Assembly: GCA_964425195.1 (NCBI GenBank)
Contig: CAYRLG010000017.1
Span: 1-64,000 of the forward strand
Source of the DNA: Desulfamplus sp964425195
GTDB taxonomy: Bacteria > Desulfobacterota > Desulfobacteria > Desulfobacterales > Desulfobacteraceae
DNA: 64,000 nt
Reading direction: 5' to 3'
A model generated the notes under the pieces. That model was not told the origin of the DNA. It did no database searches and saw nothing but the letters and a program-made list of their open reading frames with translations. The position numbers and the translations under genes are program-made. Shown one piece after another: positions 18,220 through 27,878 of this stretch; the stretch's first letter is position 1, and every line of letters begins with the position of its first letter.

Positions 18220-19047
18220 ATGCGTTTTTGCAAAGAGTATAAATTTGATAGAGGTATTAGAGGTTTTCAATTAGGGTGGTCTATTGCAGGTCCTCCTTTA
18301 ATGACTGTATATTTCTATCTGTTTGATCATACTATGATCGATACAGCTCAATCTAATATGAGAAAAGAGGTTTTAACTATTGCACGTGAAAACCGAGTCA
18401 AACAGATTTTTCTCACCCACCACCATGAGGATCATTCAGGAAATGCAGCAGCAATTCAGATTTTGCTTGCCTCTGATGTATTAGGTCACCGTTTGAGTAG
18501 GGAGAAATTAAAAACAAGTTATTCTATTTTACCCTATCAAAAATATGTATGGGGTAAAACAACCCCGCTTGAATTAGAGGATTTTACAGAGACTATTGAA
18601 ACAGAAATTGGTAAAATGTTTCCAGTTCATACGCCTGGACACTCAAAAGATCACACTGTATTTTTTTTACCTGACGAAGGAATTCTCTTTTCAGGAGATA
18701 TTTATCTTGGCGATAAGATAAAGTTTTTTAGATCAGATGAAAATATAGGGCTTCAGATCGACTCTTTAAGAAAGTTAGCACTTCTTGATTTTGATATCTT
18801 GCTTTGTTCTCATAACCCAAAACAGAAAAACGGAAAAAATCATATCTGTGCAAAATTGGATTTTTTAGAAAACCTTTACGGCAGCATAATTGAGCTTTGG
18901 AAAAAAGGTTTTTCTGAAAAGGAGATTTTCAGGTTATTGCAGTTAAAAGAGTCCTATTTTATTAAATATTTCTGTTTTGGTAATGTAAGCATGATTAACG
19001 GAGTCAGATCAGCTATTAGGCATCATGAAACTTCATTGAGATTATAA
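18220..19047 (+). CDS. Metallo-beta-lactamase fold hydrolase
   Basis: 275 residues. The zinc motif is FLTHHHEDHSG (His67-x-His69-x-Asp71-His72), followed by FPVHTPGHSKDHTVFF and LFSGDIYLGD, then LLCSHNP, giving the full ligand set of the MBL superfamily. The C-terminal segment (about 205-275) resembles the helical tail seen in glyoxalase II/LACTB2-like members. The substrate cannot be read from sequence. AAGGA precedes ATG 18220. It starts the lipopolysaccharide gene block, 30 bases ahead of waaA. Confidence 0.82.
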   Translation: MRFCKEYKFDRGIRGFQLGWSIAGPPLMTVYFYLFDHTMIDTAQSNMRKEVLTIARENRVKQIFLTHHHEDHSGNAAAIQILLASDVLGHRLSREKLKTSYSILPYQKYVWGKTTPLELEDFTETIETEIGKMFPVHTPGHSKDHTVFFLPDEGILFSGDIYLGDKIKFFRSDENIGLQIDSLRKLALLDFDILLCSHNPKQKNGKNHICAKLDFLENLYGSIIELWKKGFSEKEIFRLLQLKESYFIKYFCFGNVSMINGVRSAIRHHETSLRL

Positions 19048-19077
19048 TAATGTTTATGAAACTCAAGAAACCTTACT

Positions 19078-20403
19078 ATGAAATATATTTTATATAACAC
19101 TCTTAGTTTCTCCATTTTTCTCCTTCTGTTCCCTTTTCTGCCTTTTATTTATCTATTTTCAGAAAAAAGAAGGGCAAATATGCTTCAGCGTCTCGGCTTT
19201 ATTCAGCTTATCACAAAAAAGCAATTTGGGAAAAAAAGGCTGTGGCTGCACGCTCTCTCTGTAGGCGAGGTAAAATCTGCGGTCCCTCTTGTTAATGCTC
19301 TTAAAAATAGATATCTCAATGATTCAGAGTATGAGTTGATTATAACTGCCTCAACAAGAACAGGTTTTGATATGGCACGGCAGCTTTTTTTAGACTCTGC
19401 CAAAAATGCTTTTAAATCAGGAGGTTGTCGAATCTCTCTTCAGGTTGGATATTTTCCATTTGATCTGCCTTTTTCCGTCAAAAATATATGTTCAAGAATT
19501 GAACCTGATCTTGTGATTATTGTGGAGAGCGATCTGTGGCCCAGATTTTTGTGGTATATGAACGATAAAAAAATTCCTGTTTTTCTTGCCAATGCAAGAT
19601 TGTCTGAATCTTCATTTAATGGATATATGACTTTTAGAAAAATAGGTCTATTCTCTTCAATATTCTCTCTATTTGAAAAAATCATGGTTCAGACAGAGAC
19701 AGACAAAGAGAGATTCTTAAAAATAGGAGTTCCAGAAGATAAAGTCATTGTAACAGGTAACATAAAATTTGATCAGCCTGCTCCAAAAACAGATATTCCT
19801 GAGCTGGATATTTTTAGAGATTCTTGTTTTAGATATATTGTTGCTGGAAGTACGCATCAGGGCGAAGAGGAGATTATTGTTTCTGTTTTTAAAGAGTTGA
19901 AAGAGAGGCTGCAATTTAAAGATACCAAACTTATTATTGCCCCAAGAGACCCAAAAAGAGCATCAGATATAAAAAAAATGTTAAACGTAAAAACAGGCTG
20001 CGATCTTGCTGCTAACTATCTTAGTGCTGTAAATAGAGATTTTGCAGAAGATATTATAATTGTTGATAAAATGGGAATTTTGGCAAGTCTTTACTCAATT
20101 TGTGATGTTGCTTTTGTCGGCGGCTCTCTTGTTCCGTGCGGAGGTCATAATCCTTTAGAGCCGGCACTTTTTTCAAAACCAGTTCTTTTTGGCAACCATA
20201 TTGAAGATTTTAAAGAGATATCTGAAACTATGCTGGCAAACAAAGCTGCCTTTATGGTTAAAAATAGAGACGAGCTTTTTGCAACTATTAGCATGATTTT
20301 AAATAACAGTGAGTTAGCGGGCAAGATAGGGCAAAACGGGGGCAGACTTGTTGTAAATGGAAGAGGTGCGGTTGAAAAAATATTATCTATTATCGCTGAT
20401 TGA
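19078..20403 (+). CDS. waaA: Kdo transferase WaaA
   Basis: Adds 3-deoxy-D-manno-octulosonate to lipid IVA at the inner membrane (glycosyltransferase family 30). 441 residues: an N-terminal membrane anchor (SFSIFLLLFPFLPFIYLF), the family motif LHALSVGEVKSAVPLVNAL with the catalytic Glu, then the Rossmann half with VAGSTHQGEEEIIVSVF and FVGGSLVPCGGHNPLEPALF. All conserved blocks are present. Lies in a run with lpxK and the acyltransferase gene. Confidence 0.94.
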   Translation: MKYILYNTLSFSIFLLLFPFLPFIYLFSEKRRANMLQRLGFIQLITKKQFGKKRLWLHALSVGEVKSAVPLVNALKNRYLNDSEYELIITASTRTGFDMARQLFLDSAKNAFKSGGCRISLQVGYFPFDLPFSVKNICSRIEPDLVIIVESDLWPRFLWYMNDKKIPVFLANARLSESSFNGYMTFRKIGLFSSIFSLFEKIMVQTETDKERFLKIGVPEDKVIVTGNIKFDQPAPKTDIPELDIFRDSCFRYIVAGSTHQGEEEIIVSVFKELKERLQFKDTKLIIAPRDPKRASDIKKMLNVKTGCDLAANYLSAVNRDFAEDIIIVDKMGILASLYSICDVAFVGGSLVPCGGHNPLEPALFSKPVLFGNHIEDFKEISETMLANKAAFMVKNRDELFATISMILNNSELAGKIGQNGGRLVVNGRGAVEKILSIIAD

Positions 20404-20410
20404 AAAAAAG

Positions 20411-21751
20411 ATGGCTGAAATTTCAGATAAAATCATAAAGATGTCTGACGAAGATTTTACTGTTAACCTACCGTTTTATTTCAAAATTGTTAAATGTTTT
20501 TTGTTTGCTTTATCAACTATTTATGGTGCTGTTGTCTCTTTGCGTCTATGGCTTTATCGGAAAAATATACTTAAAAGCCAAAAAGTTCCATGCTGTGTAA
20601 TTTCTATTGGTAATATTACTGCTGGAGGAAGCGGAAAAACTCCAATGTCAATCTATTTAGCAGAGATGGTAAAATCAATGGGTTTTAATCCCGTTGTCAT
20701 AAGCCGTGGATATGGTGGAAATTTAAATAAAAAGAGTCTCTCAACAGATAATTTGGGCATGGTTATGAGTGGTTTTGCAACATTAAGAAGTGGTTCTAAA
20801 AATACGTCTGTGATTGTGGGAGATGGTAATAATCTGTTTGAAAGCCCTGAAATTGTTGGAGATGAACCATTTATGATGGCATCAAGAAAGTCGTTTTCTG
20901 TTGTAATAGGAAAGAATAGGTTTAAAGCTGCAATGACGGCATTCGATTTCTTTAATTATAAAAAGCAAAATATTGATGTGATAATTCTTGATGATGGATT
21001 TCAGCATATACAGCTTAAAAGAGACCTTGATATAGTGCTTATGGATTACAACCGCCCTTTTGGAAATGGATATCTTCTGCCTGCTGGAAGGCTTAGAGAA
21101 CCACCTGAAAAAGCAATTGAGCGGGCAGATATAGTAATTTTTACAAGATATCCTTATGATGATTTAGAGAGATTGGATAAAAAACGTGTGGAAACAATTG
21201 TCAGCAGTAAAGGTGGATTTAAACCATTTTTTATAACAAGACACCGCCCTTTTTTACACTCATTTTTAAAGCAGAATAAGCCATTTTCTACTAATCTGTA
21301 TTCTTTAAAAGGCAGAAAAGCGTACCTGTTTTCTGGTATTGCTGATAACCGCTCTTTTAGAAAAACTGTTGAGAGTTTGGGCATCTTGGTCAAAGCACAT
21401 CTTGAATTTAATGACCATCACATGTATAAGAGCGGGGAAATTGGAATGATTGTTGAGAGATATAACAATTCTGGTGCTGATTTGATGGTTACAACAGAAA
21501 AAGATTATGCAAGATTAGGATTTGCAGATAGTAATGGTAAATCCATAGATACTGTAGATAATACTATCTTTAGTAACTCATTCTCAATTAGGGACTCATT
21601 TTCAATGGATTTTGCAGTAATCGGCGTTGAGATTGAGTTTATAGATAGGAAAGATGAGTTTAACACAAGCGAGACAAAAGCATTTTCTAATCATACGGCT
21701 AATATAATTAAAGATTGGTTAGATGATAATGAGGATAAAGTATGGAAATAA
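20411..21751 (+). CDS. lpxK: Tetraacyldisaccharide 4'-kinase LpxK
   Basis: Phosphorylates the lipid A disaccharide at the 4' position; membrane-bound. P-loop SIGNITAGGSGKTPMSIYL near residue 68, then VVISRGYGG, VGDEPFMMA, VIILDDGFQHIQLKRDLDIVL, and the C-terminal GIADNRSFR and TTEKDYARL motifs. An open frame exists from 20357 inside waaA, but no ribosome site is there; ATG 20411, seven bases past the waaA stop, is a better start (446 residues). An extra loop between the GYGG and GDEP motifs (about residues 110-140) is longer than in E. coli. Confidence 0.9.
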   Translation: MAEISDKIIKMSDEDFTVNLPFYFKIVKCFLFALSTIYGAVVSLRLWLYRKNILKSQKVPCCVISIGNITAGGSGKTPMSIYLAEMVKSMGFNPVVISRGYGGNLNKKSLSTDNLGMVMSGFATLRSGSKNTSVIVGDGNNLFESPEIVGDEPFMMASRKSFSVVIGKNRFKAAMTAFDFFNYKKQNIDVIILDDGFQHIQLKRDLDIVLMDYNRPFGNGYLLPAGRLREPPEKAIERADIVIFTRYPYDDLERLDKKRVETIVSSKGGFKPFFITRHRPFLHSFLKQNKPFSTNLYSLKGRKAYLFSGIADNRSFRKTVESLGILVKAHLEFNDHHMYKSGEIGMIVERYNNSGADLMVTTEKDYARLGFADSNGKSIDTVDNTIFSNSFSIRDSFSMDFAVIGVEIEFIDRKDEFNTSETKAFSNHTANIIKDWLDDNEDKVWK

Positions 21752-22683
21752 ATAAAGACGAAATAATATACCGTATTTTGACCGTCATTATGAACCTGAT
21801 TGGACTTATTCCACGCAGAGCGGGTAAGTTTTTAGGAGATATTTTAGGTCTCCTATGGTTTAAGGTTGATAGACGCCACAGAGAGATAACTCTTGAAAAT
21901 ATATCTCTATCTTTAGGAAGAAAATCGAGCTGCAAAAATAAGCTGACAGGAGCAGAAGAGCTTATTTTAGGAAAAAAAATATTTAAAAATATTGCTGGTA
22001 TGCTCTTTGAGCTTGGCTGGGGATATCGTCTTAAAAGAGAAGACCTTGATAAATATTTTACAGTCAAAGGTCTTGAAAATATAAAAAAAGCACATCAAAA
22101 AGGCAGAGGCGTTTTAGTTATTCTCTGTCATATAGGTAATTGGGAATTTCTTGTCTCTTCAATTGCCTTAACAGGCTACAAATCTTCTGCACTATACAGA
22201 AAACTTGATTTTGCACCTTTGGAGAGATTGATCAACGAAATGAGGCAGAGATATGGAACTGTCATGATTCCATTGAGAGGAGCAAGCAAAAAGATTGATC
22301 AACTGCTTGCAAATGGCGAGCTTGTCGGAACTTTGATGGATCAGAATGTTGATTGGTATAAAGGCGTGTTTGTTGAGTTCTTTGGAAGAGCAGCCTGCAC
22401 AAACAGCGGAGTTGCATCATTGGTGCTTAGAACTGAGCCTGCTGTTGTGCCTGCATATATTGTGCGTGATGGTTATATTAATCATGTGATGCACTTTGAA
22501 CCTGAAATTCCTCTTGTCCGAACAGGAGACAAGATAAAGGATATTGAGATAAATACGCAAAATTACACATCTGCCATTGAATCAATTATAAGGCGTTACC
22601 CTGATCAGTGGTTTTGGGTGCATAACAGGTGGAAAGTTAAAAATTACTCTATGTTATCTAACACTAATTCAATTTTACAATAA
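21742..22683 (+). CDS. Lipid A acyltransferase, LpxL/LpxM family
   Basis: 313 residues of the HtrB/MsbB family, which adds secondary acyl chains to Kdo-lipid A. The catalytic H-x4-E is in LCHIGNWEF; RYGTVMIPLRGASKK, GTLMDQNVDW and PDQWFWVHNRWK are family motifs. One N-terminal membrane helix (IYRILTVIMNLIGLIP) anchors it. The start overlaps the lpxK stop by ten bases, so translation is coupled. LpxL and LpxM cannot be told apart by eye. Confidence 0.9.
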   Translation: MEINKDEIIYRILTVIMNLIGLIPRRAGKFLGDILGLLWFKVDRRHREITLENISLSLGRKSSCKNKLTGAEELILGKKIFKNIAGMLFELGWGYRLKREDLDKYFTVKGLENIKKAHQKGRGVLVILCHIGNWEFLVSSIALTGYKSSALYRKLDFAPLERLINEMRQRYGTVMIPLRGASKKIDQLLANGELVGTLMDQNVDWYKGVFVEFFGRAACTNSGVASLVLRTEPAVVPAYIVRDGYINHVMHFEPEIPLVRTGDKIKDIEINTQNYTSAIESIIRRYPDQWFWVHNRWKVKNYSMLSNTNSILQ

Positions 22684-22696
22684 TTAGGAGGATATT

Positions 22697-22897
22697 ATGA
22701 CTCAAATAGATATATTAGAAAAAAATATCATGGAATTAGATGATGATGCTTTTTCAAAATTTCGTGACTGGTTTCTCAAATTTGATCAGCTTCGTTGGGA
22801 TAAAAAACTGGAATCTGATTCTAACGCAGGCAAACTTGATTTTCTTATAAATGCCGCACTTGCTGAACATCAACTTGGAAAGAGTAAAGACCTTTGA
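22697..22897 (+). CDS. Putative antitoxin
   Basis: 66 residues with strong AGGAGG eight bases before ATG 22697. Acidic and helical (IMELDDDAFSKFRDWFLKFDQLRWDKKL). This matches the usual antitoxin partner of small RelE/ParE-type toxins. Its TGA stop overlaps the TTG start of the toxin (TTGA). Confidence 0.65.
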   Translation: MTQIDILEKNIMELDDDAFSKFRDWFLKFDQLRWDKKLESDSNAGKLDFLINAALAEHQLGKSKDL

Positions 22898-23148
22898 TTC
22901 ATAAAACATCTTCGAGTTTTTGGTATTATTACGAATATCTTTCAATTGAGCTTAAAAATCTTGCTGATAAGAATTTTAAACTATTAAAAGATAATCCTCA
23001 TCATCCCTCGTTACAATTTAAAAAAACAGGTAAAGTATGGTCTGTTCGTGTAGGTTCTAATCATCGTGCTGTTGCTGCACAGATTGAAGGTGGGTTTTTA
23101 TGGTTTTGGATAGGCTCTCATGCAGAATATGATAAACTTATTACTTGA
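22894..23148 (+). CDS. RelE/ParE-superfamily toxin
   Basis: 84 residues from TTG 22894. The pattern LAdKNFKLLKDNPHHPSLQFKKTGKVWSVRVGSNHRAVAA resembles RelE/HigB-like mRNA interferases: a central SLQF-K strand, a basic SVRVGSNHRAV strand, and a final WFWIGSHAEYDKLI with the conserved His-x-x-Tyr-Asp. Forms an overlapping antitoxin-toxin pair set inside the lipopolysaccharide operon, probably a recent insertion. Confidence 0.7.
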   Translation: MIHKTSSSFWYYYEYLSIELKNLADKNFKLLKDNPHHPSLQFKKTGKVWSVRVGSNHRAVAAQIEGGFLWFWIGSHAEYDKLIT

Positions 23149-23208
23149 TACTGAACATCAAAATTAAATTATTTGATGATTCTAAAGCTGACTTACAAAA
23201 ATAGATTT

Positions 23209-24285
23209 ATGAATAGAAAAATTACGATTCTAATCAGAGCTGCAAACTGGGTAGGCGATGCCATAATGACAACACCTATTATAAGAGCTGTCAGAAAAAA
23301 TTACCCTCACGCACATATTACCCTTCTTGCAAAACCTTGGGTTATTCCTGTTTTTGATAACAATCCATATATTGATCAGATAATGGTTTACAAAAACAGC
23401 ACACGCCACACAAAAGGTTTTGGAACTCTCAGACTTGCAAAAGATATCCGTAAAAAAAAGTTTGATATGGCAATTCTTATGCAAAATGCTTTTGAAGCTG
23501 CATTGATTACCTTCTTAGGCGGTGTTCCTATCCGTATTGGATACAATACGGACGGGCGGACACTGCTTTTAAATCCATCAATAAAATTAGATAAAAGGCT
23601 TAAAAAAGGTCATCTGATTGACTATTATAGAGGTATTTTAAAAGGTGCAGGGCTTGTTGATGACGGCAGAAAACTTGATCTTTTTATATCTGATAGCGAG
23701 AAAGTTGAAGCTGCTAAAATTATTGAGAGTTATGGAATAAACATTAAAAAAGAGAAAGTAATAGGAATCAATCCCGGTGCTGCTGGCGGAACAGCAAAAA
23801 AGTGGTTTCCTGAAAGATATGCAGAGCTTGCAAAGAGATTAGCTCAAAGATTCAACACAAAAATATTGATATTTGGCAGCAAATCAGATGAAGAGCTTGG
23901 AGATAAAATTAATGAAACTGCCTCTAAAACAATTAATGAATCAGATAAAATCTGCATAAATCTTGCAGGCAAAACAACACTTAGGCAGGCGTTTGCCCTT
24001 ATAGAAAAGTGCGATCTCTTTATAACAAACGATTCTGGACTTATGCACGCAGCAGCAGCTATTGGAACACGGCAGGTTGCCATTATCGGGTCAACTGATC
24101 ATATTGCAACCGCACCATCAAGCCGAAACAGCTTTATGATACGCGTTCCTGTTCCATGCAGCCCATGCCTTAAACCTCATTGTCCTAAAAAAGAGAGTGA
24201 TTCAGATTATCATACCTGTATGGATAAAATCAGTGTTGATATGGTTATGGAAAAATGTGAGTCTGTTTTAAAAAGTATTTCTTAA
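23209..24285 (+). CDS. waaF: ADP-heptose:LPS heptosyltransferase II
   Basis: Glycosyltransferase family 9 enzyme adding the second heptose to the inner core at the cytoplasmic membrane face. ILIRAANWVGDAIMTTPIIRAV at the N-terminus, GINPGAAGGTAKKWFPERYAELA for the ADP-heptose site, and FITNDSGLMHAAAAIGTRQVAIIGSTDH are diagnostic. The frame is open from a TTG at 23173, but ATG 23209 matches the family start (358 residues). Confidence 0.9.
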   Translation: MNRKITILIRAANWVGDAIMTTPIIRAVRKNYPHAHITLLAKPWVIPVFDNNPYIDQIMVYKNSTRHTKGFGTLRLAKDIRKKKFDMAILMQNAFEAALITFLGGVPIRIGYNTDGRTLLLNPSIKLDKRLKKGHLIDYYRGILKGAGLVDDGRKLDLFISDSEKVEAAKIIESYGINIKKEKVIGINPGAAGGTAKKWFPERYAELAKRLAQRFNTKILIFGSKSDEELGDKINETASKTINESDKICINLAGKTTLRQAFALIEKCDLFITNDSGLMHAAAAIGTRQVAIIGSTDHIATAPSSRNSFMIRVPVPCSPCLKPHCPKKESDSDYHTCMDKISVDMVMEKCESVLKSIS

Positions 24286-24386
24286 AATGGGCGGGTAAAA
24301 ATAGACCTGTAGAGAAAAAGATAAACGTAATGCAGAATTACAGAGACGCACAGACATGCGTTTCTACTTGTATAAAAAAGATAAAT

Positions 24387-25526
24387 ATGAAGATATTAAT
24401 AATAAAACCAAGTGCTTTTGGAGATATTGTCCACACTCTCCCTTTTTTGAACGCACTTAAAAGAGGTTACCCAAACTCACAGATTGACTGGGTTGTAGCA
24501 GATGGACTTCATAAGTTTCTTGAAGGACACTCTATGATTAATAGATTGTGGGTAATTAAAAAGGATAGATGGAAAAGATTAAAATATCTTAAAACCACTT
24601 TTAGAGAGATAAGAGAGCTTGCAGCTGGTTTGAAAAAAGAGAAGTATGACGCAGCAGTTGATCTCTCTGGAATACTAAGAAGCGGACTTATTACATCTGC
24701 CTCTGGTGCAAGGATAAAACTTGGATTTGAAGAGTCAGACGAGGGAAGCCCGTTTTTTTATTCTCATAAAATCAAGGGTGATATGGGTATCCACGCTGTT
24801 GATAGATACTTAAAACTTGCCAAAGCCCTTGATTGTCCTACTGATATTATTGCCTATCCATTTGCACCGTTTGATGAAAATCCTAAAATTTTACAAGAGC
24901 TTCCTAAAGAGTATGCAATTATCTCTCCATCTGCTGGAAAACCAGCAAATCAATGGCATGCATCAAGATTTGGAGAGCTTGCAAGCATGCTGCCGTTTCC
25001 GTCAGTCGTAATCAGCGGCTCTTCTCGTTCAGATATAGCAGCAGCACAAGAGGTTGTAGATCATTCAAAAGGAAATGCTCTCTCTATTGCTGGACAGACA
25101 GGATTAAAAGATTTGATTCCTATAATTAGTAAAGCCAAATATTTTATAACTAACGATACAGGACCCATGCACGTTGCAGCTGCAGTTAATGTTCCTGTTT
25201 TCGCTATTTTTGGACCTGCAAATCCAGTAAGAACAGGACCATATAATAACCATGCAATGACTTACAAAACGAAAAACCAAAGTCAATTAAGAGACTTACA
25301 TATAAATTGTTCAAGAAGAGGTTCTGCTGATTCCTCAAAGCAAGAAGCAGCTAATTACTCAGGAATAGGAGCGGGTAGAAGTAATAAAAATAGCCACACC
25401 ATTATTCAAAAAAAATTACCTTGTAGCCCATGTTACCGCTGGAAGCCTTGTTCGCACTGGAGCTGCATGAATGACATTACTGTAAAAGATGTTTTTAATG
25501 CAATATGCTCTAAAGGTCTTGCTTAA
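24387..25526 (+). CDS. waaC: Heptosyltransferase I-like (family 9) glycosyltransferase
   Basis: MKILIIKPSAFGDIVHTLPFL at ATG 24387 is the WaaC-type start; YAIISPSAGKPANQWHASRFGELA and FITNDTGPMHVAAAVNVPVFAIFGPANPVRTGPY form the sugar-nucleotide site. 379 residues. An insert of about 50 low-complexity residues follows the PVRTGPY motif (Ser/Asn-rich, around 310-355) before a C-terminal Cys-rich end (PCSPCYRWKPCSHWSCM) also seen in its neighbour waaF as PCSPCLKPHC. WaaC or a third heptosyltransferase are both possible. Confidence 0.82.
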   Translation: MKILIIKPSAFGDIVHTLPFLNALKRGYPNSQIDWVVADGLHKFLEGHSMINRLWVIKKDRWKRLKYLKTTFREIRELAAGLKKEKYDAAVDLSGILRSGLITSASGARIKLGFEESDEGSPFFYSHKIKGDMGIHAVDRYLKLAKALDCPTDIIAYPFAPFDENPKILQELPKEYAIISPSAGKPANQWHASRFGELASMLPFPSVVISGSSRSDIAAAQEVVDHSKGNALSIAGQTGLKDLIPIISKAKYFITNDTGPMHVAAAVNVPVFAIFGPANPVRTGPYNNHAMTYKTKNQSQLRDLHINCSRRGSADSSKQEAANYSGIGAGRSNKNSHTIIQKKLPCSPCYRWKPCSHWSCMNDITVKDVFNAICSKGLA

Positions 25527-25598
25527 ACAGCAGTTAATTGACATTAAACAAGCTATGATTTTAAAAACATAAGCAGCTTTGCTGCAATTATTATTGGA

Positions 25599-26963
25599 TT
25601 GCAATTTATTAATAACAAAATAAGGTTTAAAATATTGCCTCAATTTATAATAGATTTAAAAACTCTTTACAAAGATATGGACAGAGTGGATCAGATACTT
25701 GTAACACTGGTAGCTCTTACGTTTTTCAGCTTTCCGATCGGCACTGCTCCCCCTTTGATATTAATTATTACAGCTTTTATAGTATTTCTTGTATCAGGAA
25801 AATTCTTAGGTGTTAGAAAATTATGGAATGAGTCTCCAATATGCCCACTATTTAAAGACTATATAGGCAATAGTAAGAGTGCATTTGATTGTAAAATATC
25901 TCTGTTTAGGTCTTTGTCTGAAAATTGGATATTTCCTCTATTTCTGTTTCTTTTGCTGCCATGGATTGGTTTAATCTATGTTCCTGAAATTTCAGATGTA
26001 AGCATGGATTATGCAAGAAAGACTCACTACTGGCTATATGCTTTTGTAATTGCATTTCTTCCTTTAGATAAACGTGTTATCTCATTTGTGGTAAAAGCAT
26101 TTATTACAGGACTTTTAGTAAACAGTATGTTTGCGTTTATACAGTTTGCAGGTTTTGCACCAGCACCAACTCCAAGCGGTATTCAAGGATATTTTGGCTT
26201 TGGTGTTATTTACAGTGCTCTTTCAATGTACCTTGTCTCTGCAATAATGATGGCATCATTTTTCTTTAAGTCTGCTAAAACAAAAAGCATTAAAGCACTT
26301 AATCTTATTTTGATATTTATATTTTTATTTCATATCTCAATTATGGATGGCAGGAACGGCTATGTAACCTTTTTTGCTCTATCACCTTTAATTGCTATAA
26401 ATGTTATTGGTAGGTTTGATTGGAAAAAGGTAACCCTTCTCTGTGTTATTTTTTTTATTGCTATGTCTTTTTCTCCAGTGCTCAAAAATCGTGTTGCAAC
26501 CACGTTTGCAAATATGAGAGCAAATCAGCAGATGATACTTGAACATCCATGGAATACAAAAGTTATTGATATTGCTCCCCGTTTCTATCTTCTTCGTGCG
26601 GCATTGGATATATTTCTTGAACATCCTATAATTGGAGCTGGGACTGGTGGATACCGTTACTATATAGAAAAAGAGGGGGCAATTCCTCTGCATAGCCACC
26701 CTCATAACAACATTTTGTATATGGGAGCAAGTTTTGGAGTTTTGGGGCTTTTTTCATATCTATGGCTGTGCTGGGTGATGTTTAAAAAATCTTGGCAGCA
26801 CAAAGATGAGATTCAAGGATATTTTGCACTATCAATACTGCTTGTTATATTTATCAGCGGTTTTTTTAACTCTCAGATAATTGACTCAGGACCTGCTCTG
26901 TTTTTTGCGTTGGGATATGGTTTACTTAATCAGATGAAAAATAACAGCCATAATGCTATATAA
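25599..26963 (+). CDS. O-antigen ligase/polymerase (Wzy_C family) membrane protein
   Basis: About ten to twelve hydrophobic helices. The long periplasmic loop carries PRFYLLRAALDIFLEHPIIGAGTGGYRYYIEK then HSHPHNNILYMGASFGVLGLFSYLWL, the Wzy_C/WaaL hallmark with the conserved Arg, Glu and H-x-H-P-H-N. It joins O-antigen or core sugars onto lipid A-core in the periplasm. The track start is a TTG at 25599; ATG 25677 (MDRVDQILV) is an equally good start. Context next to core transferases favours a ligase. Confidence 0.82.
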   Translation: MQFINNKIRFKILPQFIIDLKTLYKDMDRVDQILVTLVALTFFSFPIGTAPPLILIITAFIVFLVSGKFLGVRKLWNESPICPLFKDYIGNSKSAFDCKISLFRSLSENWIFPLFLFLLLPWIGLIYVPEISDVSMDYARKTHYWLYAFVIAFLPLDKRVISFVVKAFITGLLVNSMFAFIQFAGFAPAPTPSGIQGYFGFGVIYSALSMYLVSAIMMASFFFKSAKTKSIKALNLILIFIFLFHISIMDGRNGYVTFFALSPLIAINVIGRFDWKKVTLLCVIFFIAMSFSPVLKNRVATTFANMRANQQMILEHPWNTKVIDIAPRFYLLRAALDIFLEHPIIGAGTGGYRYYIEKEGAIPLHSHPHNNILYMGASFGVLGLFSYLWLCWVMFKKSWQHKDEIQGYFALSILLVIFISGFFNSQIIDSGPALFFALGYGLLNQMKNNSHNAI

Positions 26964-26993
26964 ATAGAAAATGGAGAGCATTAAGATAAAAAC

Positions 26994-27878
26994 ATGGATA
27001 AAATTTCAGTTTATATAATAGCCTATAATCAGGAGGACAAGATAGAAGCCGCACTAAAAAGCGTGCAATGGGCAGATGAAATTGTAGTTGCAGACTCATT
27101 CAGCACTGATAGAACAGCCCAAATTGCAGAAAATTATGGTGCAAAGGTGGTGCAGATTCCATTTAAAGGTTTTGGCGATTTACGAAATAGGGCTATTGAA
27201 GCCTGTTCTCACCCGTGGATATTCAGCCTTGATACAGATGAAAGATGCACGCCAGAGGCAGAAGATGAGATTCTCTCTATTGTAGAGTCACATAATGGTA
27301 AAAGCTGTACAAACAGAAAGCATAATAAAGTTAGTAAAAATCAAAATTCTTATAGTGCTGATTCACTTTATGATCTTTACTATGTTCCAAGAAAAAATTT
27401 TTTCATGGGTCGTTGGATTCGTCACTCGGGGTATTATCCAGATTATAGACAGCCTCAATTATTTAAAAAAGGTACACTTATTTTTAAACAAGACCCTGTG
27501 CATGAAAGTTATGAGATAATCAGCAAAAAAGGGGCTGGATATATGAAATCCCCAATTATTCAGATTCCATATAAAGACCTTGAGGAGATGATAGAAAAAA
27601 AAAATAGATACTCAACTCTTGGTGCAGAAAAACTTGCTGCTCAGAAAAATATCACCATTAAAACTGCAACTAAGAGGTATCTCTCTGATTCAAAACAAAA
27701 TAAGGATGCTGCTTGCAGCATGTCAGATGCTCTTACTCATGGGCTGTGGTCATTTTTTAGAACATATATAATCAAATTGGGCTTTTTAGATGGATGGGCA
27801 GGATTTGTGATTGCTTTAGGCAATTTTGAAGAGACTTTCTATAAATATGCTAAATTTCATATAAAACAGCAAGGTTAG
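26994..27878 (+). CDS. Family 2 glycosyltransferase (WaaE/KdtX-like)
   Basis: 294 residues. GT-A start ISVYIIAYNQEDKIEAALKSVQWADEIVVADSFSTDRT, then FGDLRNRAIEACSHPWIFSLDTDERC with the DTDE metal site. The C-terminal region KNRYSTLGAEKLAAQKN and the FFRTYIIKLGFLDGWAGFVIAL helix match WaaE-type core glucosyl/heptosyl transferases. Ends the lipopolysaccharide block; its stop overlaps by four bases the stop of the convergent ABC gene. Confidence 0.88.
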   Translation: MDKISVYIIAYNQEDKIEAALKSVQWADEIVVADSFSTDRTAQIAENYGAKVVQIPFKGFGDLRNRAIEACSHPWIFSLDTDERCTPEAEDEILSIVESHNGKSCTNRKHNKVSKNQNSYSADSLYDLYYVPRKNFFMGRWIRHSGYYPDYRQPQLFKKGTLIFKQDPVHESYEIISKKGAGYMKSPIIQIPYKDLEEMIEKKNRYSTLGAEKLAAQKNITIKTATKRYLSDSKQNKDAACSMSDALTHGLWSFFRTYIIKLGFLDGWAGFVIALGNFEETFYKYAKFHIKQQG

